The position numbers and the translations under genes were made by a program. This document shows, one piece after another, positions 56,678 to 64,000 of a stretch of DNA of 64,000 nucleotides; positions within the stretch are counted from its first letter, which is position 1, and each line of letters starts with the position of its first letter. The stretch covers positions 1,465,001-1,529,000 of the forward strand of contig NZ_JALPKR020000002.1 in the NCBI RefSeq assembly GCF_023195515.1. Reading direction: 5' to 3'. The notes under the pieces were generated by a model. That model made no database searches and was not told the origin of the DNA. It worked only from the letters and a program-made list of their open reading frames with translations. The stretch is from Variovorax sp. S12S4. Lineage in GTDB: Bacteria; Pseudomonadota; Gammaproteobacteria; Burkholderiales; Burkholderiaceae_C.

Positions 56678-57697
56678 TCAGTCCTTTGCGGCCACGGCCA
56701 GCTTTACGGCCTGCGGGTTCTCGCGCACATAGTCACGCAAGATGGCGTCAAAACTCGCATCCGCCTTCAGGCCCAGCGCCTCGGCGCGCGCTGCGTGAAT
56801 GCGGCTGGGCCAGCTGGTCACGATCTTGGCGATGTTCGCATCGGGCTCCCAGTCGATCAGCGACGTTGCTTCTTTGCCGGCGATGCGCTCGAGCGCTTCC
56901 GCCATTTCGCGCACGGTGGTCGTCAACGCGGGCAGGTTGATCGCGGTGCGCGCACCCCACTCAGCGGCGCTGGCCGTGGCCGCGCGGATGATGCCAGCGA
57001 CGGTGTTGCCGGGCGATGCGAGAGCGACTGCGGTCTCGGGCGCCACCGGGCAGCGCGCGCGTTCGCCGGCCAGCGGCTCGCGCAGCATGCCGCTCAGGAA
57101 GCTGGAGGCCGCGCCGTTGGGTCGGCCCGGCCGCACCGACACCGTCATGAGCCGCACGTTGCGGCCCTGCACGAAGCCCTTGCGCGTGAAGTCGGCCACG
57201 AGCTGCTCGCCGATGAACTTCTGGATGCCGTAGCTGTTCTGCGGTGTCGGCAGCGTGGTGTCTTCGATCACCTCGGGCAGGCGCTGCTCGGGCGAATCGC
57301 CGAAGACCGCGACCGAGCTGGAGAACACGAACACCGGCGCGTGGCCCGCGCGGCGGCAGGCTTCGAGCAGCGCGCGCGTGGTGTCCAGGTTGCTGCGCAT
57401 GCCCAGGTCGAAGTCGGCCTCGCATTCGCCGCTTACGGCGGCGGCAAGGTGGAACACGGCATGCGTGTCGGCCAGCGGCAGCACGCCGCTCACGGCCTGC
57501 TCGTACAGGTCGCCTTGCACAAAGTGCACGCGGCCATCGGCTTGCAGGTCTGCGGGCGGCGGCACGCGGTCGGCCAGCGTGATGCGTGCGACGGGCTGGA
57601 CCACGCCGCCGGCCAGCGCCAGCGGGCCACCCGCGAGCAGCGTGCGCGCGAGCCGCGCACCCACAAAACCGCAACCTCCGGTGATGAGAATATTCAT
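56678..57697 (-). CDS. denD: D-erythronate dehydrogenase (NAD-dependent epimerase/dehydratase fold)
   Basis: A 339-residue extended-SDR protein: NAD motif TGGCGFVGARLARTLLAGG and catalytic YxxxK in SYGIQKFIGEQL, with SVRPGRPNGAASSFLSGML after it. DenD oxidises D-erythronate to 2-oxo-tetronate, which OtnI then isomerises. The assignment depends on the neighbours otnK, otnC and otnI. It starts 18 bases after ltnD. Confidence 0.87.
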   Translation of the reverse strand: MNILITGGCGFVGARLARTLLAGGPLALAGGVVQPVARITLADRVPPPADLQADGRVHFVQGDLYEQAVSGVLPLADTHAVFHLAAAVSGECEADFDLGMRSNLDTTRALLEACRRAGHAPVFVFSSSVAVFGDSPEQRLPEVIEDTTLPTPQNSYGIQKFIGEQLVADFTRKGFVQGRNVRLMTVSVRPGRPNGAASSFLSGMLREPLAGERARCPVAPETAVALASPGNTVAGIIRAATASAAEWGARTAINLPALTTTVREMAEALERIAGKEATSLIDWEPDANIAKIVTSWPSRIHAARAEALGLKADASFDAILRDYVRENPQAVKLAVAAKD

Positions 57698-57715
57698 GAT
57701 GCTTGTCTTCCTTGT

Positions 57716-58642
57716 TCAGGCTTTCTTGTCGGCAGCCGGCAGTTCGATGCCGGGAAATATCTTGATGACCGCGCTGTCGTCCTCGCGCGCAAAACCCGCG
57801 GTAGACGCCTGCATGAACATCTGGTGCGCGGTGGACGAGAGCGGCAACGGAAACTTGCTGGCACGCGCCACGTCGAGCACCAGGCCCAGATCCTTCACGA
57901 AGATGTCGACGGCCGAGAGCGGTGTGTAGTCGCCTGCGAGCACGTGCGCCATGCGGTTCTCGAACATCCAGCTGTTGCCCGCGCTGTGCGTGATCACCTC
58001 GTACAGCGCGGCCGGGTCCACGCCTTCGCGCAGGCCCAGCGCCATGGCCTCGGCCGCTGCGGCAATGTGCACGCCGGCCAGCAACTGGTTGATGACCTTG
58101 ACCTTGCTGCCCGCACCCGCGCGGTCTCCAAGACGATAAACCTTGGCCGCCATGGCGTCGAGCACCGCGCCGGCCTTTTCATAGGCCGCGGGCGTGCCGG
58201 CCGTCATCATCGTCATCTGGCCGCTCGCGGCCTTGGCGGCGCCACCGGAAATCGGCGCGTCGAGGTACAGGATGCCCTGCGCGGCCAGGCGCGACTCGAG
58301 CGCGACCGACCAGTTCGGATCGACCGTGGAGCACATCACGAACAGGCTGCCGGGCTTCATCGACGCCGCGCAGCCGGGCGTGGTGCCGTCGCCAAACAGC
58401 ACCGACTCGGTCTGCGCCGCATTGACGACCACGGAAACCACGATGTCGCACTGCGCGCCAAGCGCGGCCAGCGTGTCGCAGGCCACGCCGCCGTCGCGCG
58501 CAAAGGCGTGGGCCACGTCCAGGCGCACGTCGAAAACGTGCGGCTCGTAGCCCGCGCGGCGCAGCGATTGCGCCATGCCGCTGCCCATGGCGCCAAGGCC
58601 CACGAGGCCGACGACCGGTGTGTTGTTGGTGTTTGAAGTCAT
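57716..58642 (-). CDS. ltnD: L-threonate dehydrogenase (3-hydroxyisobutyrate dehydrogenase family)
   Basis: A 308-residue beta-hydroxyacid dehydrogenase: NAD motif GLVGLGAMGSGMAQSLRRAG, substrate loop DAPISGGAAKAASGQMTMM and the catalytic Lys in GAGSKVKVINQLLAGVHIAA. LtnD oxidises L-threonate at C2 to 2-oxo-tetronate. Having both LtnD and DenD means the locus can feed from L-threonate and from D-erythronate. It lies 15 bases after the permease gene. Confidence 0.88.
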   Translation of the reverse strand: MTSNTNNTPVVGLVGLGAMGSGMAQSLRRAGYEPHVFDVRLDVAHAFARDGGVACDTLAALGAQCDIVVSVVVNAAQTESVLFGDGTTPGCAASMKPGSLFVMCSTVDPNWSVALESRLAAQGILYLDAPISGGAAKAASGQMTMMTAGTPAAYEKAGAVLDAMAAKVYRLGDRAGAGSKVKVINQLLAGVHIAAAAEAMALGLREGVDPAALYEVITHSAGNSWMFENRMAHVLAGDYTPLSAVDIFVKDLGLVLDVARASKFPLPLSSTAHQMFMQASTAGFAREDDSAVIKIFPGIELPAADKKA

Positions 58643-58657
58643 CAGGGGTTCTTTCGA

Positions 58658-59986
58658 TCAGCGATTCACGAGTTGCTTGGGCGTGAGCCACACGCCGATG
58701 GCCCCAAGCACCAGCGCAGCGGCCAGCACGTACATGCCGATCTGCGTGCTGCCGGTGAGGTCTTTGAGGTAGCCGATGAGATAGGGGCTCACGAAGCCCG
58801 CAAGGTTGCCCACCGAATTGATGACCGCAATGCCCGCCGCCGCCGCGGTGCCCGAAAGAAAGGCGGTGGGCAGCGACCAGAACAGCGGCGCGCAGGTGAG
58901 CACGCCAGCTGCGGCAAGCGAGAGGAATGCGAGCGACAGGACCGTATTCTGCGTGTACGAGGCCGCCACCGTGAAGCCGATGGCGCCCATCAGCGCGGGC
59001 ACGATCAGGTGCCAGCGGCGCTCCTGCCGGCGGTCGGCGCTGCGGCCGAAAAGGTTCATCGCGACGATGGCACAGATGAACGGAATGGCGCTCAACAGGC
59101 CGATGTGCAGGTTGCCCTTGACGCCCGTGGCCTTGACCAGCGTGGGCAGCCAGAAGGTGAGCGCGTATTGCCCCATGACGAAGGCGAAGTAGATCAGCGC
59201 CATCCACCACACGCGCGCATCGCGGAACATGGCGCCCACCGAGTGCGGCCCTTTGGCGCCGTGCGCCTGGTCGCGTTCGACCTCGCGCTGCAGCAGGCGC
59301 TTTTCTTCGGGGTCGAGCCAGCGCGCCTGCTGGATGCCGTTGTCCAGGTAGACCAGCACCATCACGCCGACGATCACGGCCGGAATCGCTTCGATGATGA
59401 ACATCCATTGCCAGCCTTCCATCGAGGACACACCGTGGAACGCATCCATGATCCAGCCCGAGAGAGGATTGCCGAAGATGCCCGCCACCGGAATGGCCGA
59501 CATGAAGACCGCGATGATGCGCGCGCGCCGATGCGCCGGGTACCAATGGGTGAGGTACAGGATCACGCCGGGGTAGAAGCCCGCCTCCGCCACGCCGAGC
59601 AGGAAACGCAGGATGTAGAAGCTGGTCGGCGTTTCCACAAACACGAAGCACGCCGAAAGCACGCCCCAGGTGATCATGATTCGCGCAATCCAGATTCGCG
59701 CGCCCACGCGGTTGAGCAGCAGGTTGCTCGGCACCTCGAACAGGAAGTAGCCCAGAAAGAAGATGCCGGCTCCCAGGCCGAACACGGTTTCGCTGAAGCC
59801 CAGGTCTTGCCCCATCTGAAGCTTGGCAAAGCCCACGTTCACGCGGTCGAGATACGCGACCACATAGCAGAGCATCAGAAAGGGAACGAGGCGCCAGAAC
59901 ACCTTGGTGTAGGCACGCTTCTCGAGCGCGACATCGGCCGGCGTGTCCGCAGTGGCAGCCAGCGGCGCGTGGAGTGTTGAAGTCAT
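58658..59986 (-). CDS. MFS permease for acid sugars (anion:cation symporter family)
   Basis: A 442-residue 12-TM transporter of the ACS group (TtuB/GudP-like): FWRLVPFLMLCYVVAYLDRV, NVGFAKLQMGQDLGFSE, FLLGVAEAGFYPGVILYLTH, and a cytoplasmic loop at about 205-240. It probably imports L-threonate or D-erythronate for ltnD and denD. ATG 59986 was preferred over the in-frame ATG at 60073, which would add 29 residues without membrane character. Confidence 0.9.
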   Translation of the reverse strand: MTSTLHAPLAATADTPADVALEKRAYTKVFWRLVPFLMLCYVVAYLDRVNVGFAKLQMGQDLGFSETVFGLGAGIFFLGYFLFEVPSNLLLNRVGARIWIARIMITWGVLSACFVFVETPTSFYILRFLLGVAEAGFYPGVILYLTHWYPAHRRARIIAVFMSAIPVAGIFGNPLSGWIMDAFHGVSSMEGWQWMFIIEAIPAVIVGVMVLVYLDNGIQQARWLDPEEKRLLQREVERDQAHGAKGPHSVGAMFRDARVWWMALIYFAFVMGQYALTFWLPTLVKATGVKGNLHIGLLSAIPFICAIVAMNLFGRSADRRQERRWHLIVPALMGAIGFTVAASYTQNTVLSLAFLSLAAAGVLTCAPLFWSLPTAFLSGTAAAAGIAVINSVGNLAGFVSPYLIGYLKDLTGSTQIGMYVLAAALVLGAIGVWLTPKQLVNR

Positions 59987-60133
59987 TGGAGGAAGTCCGT
60001 TTGGATGATGAACCGGGTCTCGCTTGGGCGGTGCATGCGGCGCGCCGCCCTTATTTGTCAGGTCATCATACAAATCTGAAACAGGCGATCTGCTTCGGGT
60101 AAACCCGCAAGCTACACCTCGTTTCCTTTTCTT

Positions 60134-60910
60134 CTAATGGCCCGCCGGCCAGCCTTCGACCAGCGGCCGGGCGAGTTGCGCGCCCTCCTGCTGCCAGAAG
60201 GCAGGGTCGGCCTGCTCGATGCGGCGAATGGCGTTGTCCATGTGGGACTTGGCGGCTTCTCGCGCGCGCAGCGGGTCCCCCGCCTCGATGGCCTCGACGA
60301 TCCGCGCATGCTCCTGCGCCACCTCGCGCGCAAAGTCGGCCCGGCGCGCCTCGTTGGCGCGCGTGACACGCGTGGCGCCATGAAGAAACTGCCGCAGGTA
60401 CTGCAGCGTGCCGATCAAGAAGGGGTTGCGCGCCGCCTCGGCAATGGCGCGATGAAACCGCACGTCTTCGTCGGCGCCGTTGCGCCCCGCCGCCACTGCG
60501 GCGTGCAGCGCCTCGATGGCTTCACGGATGCGCTCTACGTCTTCAGGCGTGCGCCGTTCGGCGGCGAGCGCGGCCACTTCGGCCTCGAGCGCACGGCGCA
60601 GTTCGACCATCTGGATCACCGCTTCACGCGAAGCCACATGCGGCATCTCGAAGCGCAGCGGCTCCACGCCTGCCGCGCGCACATACACGCCGCTGCCCTG
60701 CCGCGAATCGAGCAGCCCCAGCGACTTGAGCCGCGAAACCGCCTCGCGCACCACCGTGCGGCTCACGCCGAACTGCTCGGCCAGCGCAGCCTCGGTCGGC
60801 AGACGGTCGCCTGCCGACAAGCGCCCGCTGCGCACCTCGGCCGCCAACGCATCGGCCACCTGGTCGGCGAGGCGGACTGTGGGAGCGACGGATTGAAATC
60901 GTGCGGTCAT
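60134..60910 (-). CDS. GntR/FadR-family regulator of the acid-sugar locus
   Basis: A 258-residue regulator with an N-terminal GntR winged helix (SAGDRLPTEAALAEQFGVSR, TVVREAVSRLKSLGLLDSRQ) and a C-terminal FCD domain (FHRAIAEAARNPFLIGTLQY, HARIVEAIEAGDPLRAREAA). It is upstream on the same strand, 147 bases before the permease, which gives room for the operon promoter. FCD regulators usually release DNA when they bind a small organic acid, fitting tetronate control. Confidence 0.9.
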   Translation of the reverse strand: MTARFQSVAPTVRLADQVADALAAEVRSGRLSAGDRLPTEAALAEQFGVSRTVVREAVSRLKSLGLLDSRQGSGVYVRAAGVEPLRFEMPHVASREAVIQMVELRRALEAEVAALAAERRTPEDVERIREAIEALHAAVAAGRNGADEDVRFHRAIAEAARNPFLIGTLQYLRQFLHGATRVTRANEARRADFAREVAQEHARIVEAIEAGDPLRAREAAKSHMDNAIRRIEQADPAFWQQEGAQLARPLVEGWPAGH

Positions 60911-61181
60911 GAACGCGTGGGGCGGTGGGCTGCGACTCTAACGCAGGCCCTTGCGCCGGACTCCTAGAACTTACGGGTTACACACGATTGACGAGTGTTG
61001 TTCTGATGCTCTTTACGCGTGTGAAAAATCTGACGATTCCTCTGCCTATCTGCACTCTTCCATTGATTTTGACATTCATTAACTCTTTGTAACGAGAAAA
61101 TCCCATTCGTCGGCATCGGTGCCGGCGGGTCGCACGCCTTCCAAAGCGGCGTGCATTGCTGTCACGCAGAGAGATCAGGGA
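60911..61181. promoter_or_regulatory. Divergent AT-rich region upstream of the FhaB-like gene
   Basis: 271 bases between the GntR gene and the exoprotein ATG hold no gene. The part from about 60990 to 61110 is distinctly AT-richer than the surroundings and contains TTGACA at about 61066-61071, a possible -35 box; no clean -10 at the right distance was found. It should hold promoters for both divergent genes. Confidence 0.4.
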
Positions 61182-64000
61182 ATGAATAAAAATTTGCACC
61201 GCATTGTGTTCAATGCGAAGCGCGGGCTGCGCATGGTCGTTCAAGAAACGGCCAAGAGCACGGGCAAAGGCACGTCCAAGGCCACCACCGGTGCCGGCGG
61301 CGCAATTGCCGCAGGTGCGGCAGCCCTGGCGCCCATGCTCGTGGGCGCAGCGCTCGCGGGCATGCTCTCGGCTTCACCCGCCCAAGCCCAGATCGTCGGC
61401 GCGCCCAACGTTCCCGCCAACCTGCGCCCCACCGTGATGGTCGCGCCCAACGGCGTGCCACTCATCAACATCCAGACGCCCAGCGCCGCGGGTGTTTCGC
61501 GCAATGTGTACCAGCAGTTGAACGTGGCGCCCAACGGCGCCATCCTGAACAACAGCCGCACCAACGTGCAGAGCCAGCTCGGTGGGTTCGTCCAAGGCAA
61601 TCCGTATCTCGCGACCGGCCCCGCGCGCATCATCCTCAATGAAGTGAACGGCGGCAGCCCGAGCCAACTGCGCGGGTACATCGAAGTCGCGGGGCAGCGC
61701 GCCGAAGTGATCATCGCCAACCCGGCCGGTATCAGCGTCAACGGCGGCGGCTTCATCAATGCCTCACGCGCCACGCTGACCACGGGCACGCCGCAGTTCA
61801 ATGCCGTGGGCGGCCTGGACAGCTTTCTGGTGCGCGGCGGCACCATCACCATCGACGGTGCGGGCCTGGACGCCAGCAAGACGGACTACGCCGCGATCCT
61901 CGCGCGTGCGGTCGAGGCCAACGCGGGCATCTGGGCCAGCGAGCTGAAGGTGGTGACGGGTGCGAACACCGTGAGCGCCGACCACAGCCAGGTCACGCCC
62001 ACCAGCGGCACCGGCACGGCGCCCACCTTTGCGCTGGACGTGGCCGCGCTCGGCGGCATGTACGCCGGCAAGATCACGCTCATCGGCACCGAGGCCGGCC
62101 TGGGCGTGCGCAACGCCGGCACGATCCAGGCCGCGCCGGGTGCCACCGCGCTGATGGGCGCGGGCCAACTGGTCGTCACCAGCGCCGGGCGCCTGGAGAA
62201 CATCGGAACCATCCAGGCCACCGCCGACGCGAACCTCTCGGCCTCGGGCCTGGCCAACAGCGGCCGCGTGGTCAGCGGCGGCAACCTCAAGGTCACGACC
62301 CAGGGCGACCTGGCCAATGCATTGAACGGCACCGGCGGCACGCTCGAAGGCGCGCGGCTGGAACTGGCCAGCACGGCGGGCGACCTCGACAACCGCGGCG
62401 GCACGATCCGCCAGACCAGCAGCGCCGGCTTGATGCTGAGCGCGCCTGCTTTGAGCAACACGAGCGGCGGCGTCATCGGCGCGGAGCCCGTGGCGGCTGC
62501 GCCGTCCACGCCCGACACCGGAGCCGGTGGCGGCACGGGAACAGGAACTGGTACAGGCGGCACCGCGAGCCCGACCACGCCGCCCGCAGGCACCGGCACG
62601 GAGACCGGCTCCGGCGGCACCATCGCGCCCGCACCGTACGTGCCGCCGTCGCCGGGTGCGATCACCGCCGCCGGCACGATCCGCAACGACGGCGGCAAGA
62701 TCTACGCCGGCGGACCGATCAGCCTGCAAAGCGCCAACATCAACAACAACGGCGGCACGCTGAATGTTGCCAACATGGCCGTGAGCCAGCCGACCTTCGA
62801 CAACCACGGCGGCACGCTGAATGTCAGCAACGGCTTCAGCGCGAATGTCGATCGCTTCGACAACACCGGCGGCACGCTGAACGCGGGCAGCCTGAACATC
62901 ACCACGACCGGCGACCTGGTCAATGTCGACGGCAAGCTGACCAGCGCGGCCGACGCCACGCTGACGGTTGGCGGCCAGGCCGACAACACGCGCGGAGCGA
63001 TCTCGGTAACGGGCGCGCTGACGGCCAATGTGGCGGGCGCAGTCAACAACACCGGCGGCACGCTGGTCGCGAACCAGGGCGTCGCGCTCGGCGCCGGCAA
63101 CCTGGACAACACCCAGGGCAGCATCCAGTCGGCGCAGGCCGGGGTGCAGCTGGCGGTGGCGAGCCAGTTGACCAACGGCAGCGGCGGCACGATCGGTGCG
63201 GCCACCGACCTGAAGGTGCAGGCGGGTTCGCTCGTCAACGCCAATGGCGCCAGCCTGCGCGGCACCAACGATGTCAGTGTCGCGGTCGGCGGCGCGCTCG
63301 CCAACGACGGCAGCATCACGGCCGGGCGGCACACGACGGTCGCGGTCGGCAGCCTGCAAAGCGGCACCACAGGCGTGCTGGGTGCCGGCATCCAGAGCGA
63401 CGGCCAGCTTGGTGCGGCGGGCGACCTGGTCGTGACCACGGCCGGCGCCCTGGTCGCCAACGGCACCAACCTTGCGGCAGGCAATGCCACGCTGCAGGGC
63501 GCGAGCGTCGATCTCTCGGCCAGCCAGACCAGCGCGGCGAACATCACGGTCACGGCCATGCAGGGCAACGTGACCACAGATAAGGCCACGGTCACAACGC
63601 CGGGCACCTTGACCGTCACCGCCAACGCACAGCCTGGCCAGACGCTGGTCAACCAGGGCGGCAAGCTCAGCGCCAATCAGCTGGACCTGCGTGTTTCCAA
63701 TCTTGCCAACACGAACGGCGGCGAGATCGTGCAGACCGGCACGGCCGCAACCACCATCACGACGTCGGGCGCCATCGACAACAGCGGCGCCACGCTGGCC
63801 AGCAACGGCAGCCTCACCTTTACCGCAGCCAGCCTGAACAACCGGGGCGGCACGCTGCAGGCCGCCCAGGCATCCGATCTGAGCGTCAATGTGACGGGTC
63901 TGCTGGACAACAGCCAGGGTGAGATCAGCGCGGGCGGCAACACGACCCTGCAAGCCGGCAGCCTTGCCAACGATGCCGGGCGCGTCACGGCCACGGGCGA
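61182..64000 (+). CDS. FhaB/TpsA-like filamentous haemagglutinin exoprotein, N-terminal part
   Basis: The frame is open from ATG 61182 to the window edge, 939 codons. Residues 1-69 form an extended signal peptide (ESPR: MNKNLHRIVFNAKRGLRMVV, ending SPAQA|Q), followed by a TPS secretion domain (about 70-330) with INIQTPSAAGVSRNVYQQLN, FVQGNPYLATGPARIILNEV and VIIANPAGISVNGGGFINAS. The usual NPNG is NPAG. After that come beta-helix repeats of the FHA type with N.GGTL cores. A Pro/Gly/Thr linker at about 435-492 interrupts the repeats. The protein is exported by a TpsB partner (not in the window) and may be an adhesin or a CdiA-type toxin; the deciding C-terminus is missing. Confidence 0.9.
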   Translation, partial: MNKNLHRIVFNAKRGLRMVVQETAKSTGKGTSKATTGAGGAIAAGAAALAPMLVGAALAGMLSASPAQAQIVGAPNVPANLRPTVMVAPNGVPLINIQTPSAAGVSRNVYQQLNVAPNGAILNNSRTNVQSQLGGFVQGNPYLATGPARIILNEVNGGSPSQLRGYIEVAGQRAEVIIANPAGISVNGGGFINASRATLTTGTPQFNAVGGLDSFLVRGGTITIDGAGLDASKTDYAAILARAVEANAGIWASELKVVTGANTVSADHSQVTPTSGTGTAPTFALDVAALGGMYAGKITLIGTEAGLGVRNAGTIQAAPGATALMGAGQLVVTSAGRLENIGTIQATADANLSASGLANSGRVVSGGNLKVTTQGDLANALNGTGGTLEGARLELASTAGDLDNRGGTIRQTSSAGLMLSAPALSNTSGGVIGAEPVAAAPSTPDTGAGGGTGTGTGTGGTASPTTPPAGTGTETGSGGTIAPAPYVPPSPGAITAAGTIRNDGGKIYAGGPISLQSANINNNGGTLNVANMAVSQPTFDNHGGTLNVSNGFSANVDRFDNTGGTLNAGSLNITTTGDLVNVDGKLTSAADATLTVGGQADNTRGAISVTGALTANVAGAVNNTGGTLVANQGVALGAGNLDNTQGSIQSAQAGVQLAVASQLTNGSGGTIGAATDLKVQAGSLVNANGASLRGTNDVSVAVGGALANDGSITAGRHTTVAVGSLQSGTTGVLGAGIQSDGQLGAAGDLVVTTAGALVANGTNLAAGNATLQGASVDLSASQTSAANITVTAMQGNVTTDKATVTTPGTLTVTANAQPGQTLVNQGGKLSANQLDLRVSNLANTNGGEIVQTGTAATTITTSGAIDNSGATLASNGSLTFTAASLNNRGGTLQAAQASDLSVNVTGLLDNSQGEISAGGNTTLQAGSLANDAGRVTATG

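Noticed and set aside
55949..58636. An 895-codon open frame on the plus strand
   Set aside because: Antisense to otnK, denD and ltnD, all of which have full motifs. No homology pattern of its own.
62741..62900. Tandem DNA repeat or CRISPR-like spacing
   Set aside because: The repeated GGCGGCACGCTGAA core at roughly 60-base steps encodes the N.GGTLN unit of the beta-helix; the spacing follows codons and the units diverge.
61764..63953. A 729-codon open frame on the minus strand
   Set aside because: Antisense to the FHA-type repeats; its own repetition only mirrors them.
61182..64000. Contact-dependent inhibition system (CdiA)
   Set aside because: Only the secretion and repeat parts are visible; without the C-terminal toxin and immunity gene, CdiA cannot be told from an FHA adhesin.

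Overview
The window is high-GC DNA (roughly two thirds G+C by eye) from a beta-proteobacterium of the Comamonadaceae, most likely Variovorax. The best marker is an ACC deaminase (acdS) with its Lrp-type regulator, which reads like the Variovorax paradoxus protein from memory. The glycolysis/purine block pgk-pyk-fba-purC-purE-purK-tsaC is also typical of Burkholderiales. No rRNA, tRNA, CRISPR array or transposase gene was recognised.

Layout. 1-5 kb: an EamA transporter fragment, a DeoR regulator, nudK, dacB (PBP4) and a lipase-like lipoprotein. 5-18 kb: the tsaC-purK-purE operon, cnoX, a hipBA toxin-antitoxin pair, a META lipoprotein, purC, fba, the divergent acdR/acdS pair, pyk and pgk. 18-24 kb: a LysR-controlled catabolic cluster (VOC protein, alpha/beta hydrolase, FAD monooxygenase, DUF2783 protein, metallo-beta-lactamase fold protein, TctC-type binding protein), probably for an aromatic or ring compound. 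24-36 kb: housekeeping genes (azlCD, fmt, a lipoprotein, def, a LysM protein, dprA, smg, a DUF1631 protein, secF, secD, yajC). 36-44 kb: a fused indolepyruvate ferredoxin oxidoreductase with a divergent Lrp regulator, an amino-acid ABC binding protein and permease without an ATPase, and an MFS exporter. 44-52 kb: an unassigned uptake/catabolic cluster (creatininase family, ABC ATPase, permease, FAD oxidase, binding protein, flavodoxin-fold oxidoreductase, PDR/VanB reductase, TetR regulator). 52-61 kb: a minus-strand locus for four-carbon acid sugars (GntR regulator, MFS permease, ltnD, denD, otnK, otnC, otnI) that continues through 4-base overlaps into an amidohydrolase and a RidA protein. 61-64 kb: the first 939 codons of a large FhaB/TpsA-like two-partner-secretion exoprotein that runs off the edge.

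Two things stand out. First, a roughly 260-270 base element, itself a long imperfect palindrome, occurs twice (48153-48423 and 55128-55383) in inverted orientation on the chromosome. Both copies lie inside apparent operons and in the same orientation relative to transcription. They share a 91-base identical run and bracket about 6.7 kb. It looks like an undescribed non-autonomous repeat or a structured RNA element. Second, six genes (hipA, pgk, a lysR, an alpha/beta hydrolase, a tctC and an MFS gene) carry one small frame break each, five of them at homopolymer or CG-dinucleotide tracts. One is in pgk, which should be needed for central metabolism, so assembly indels are the simplest explanation. 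True phase variation, especially of hipA, cannot be excluded from sequence alone.
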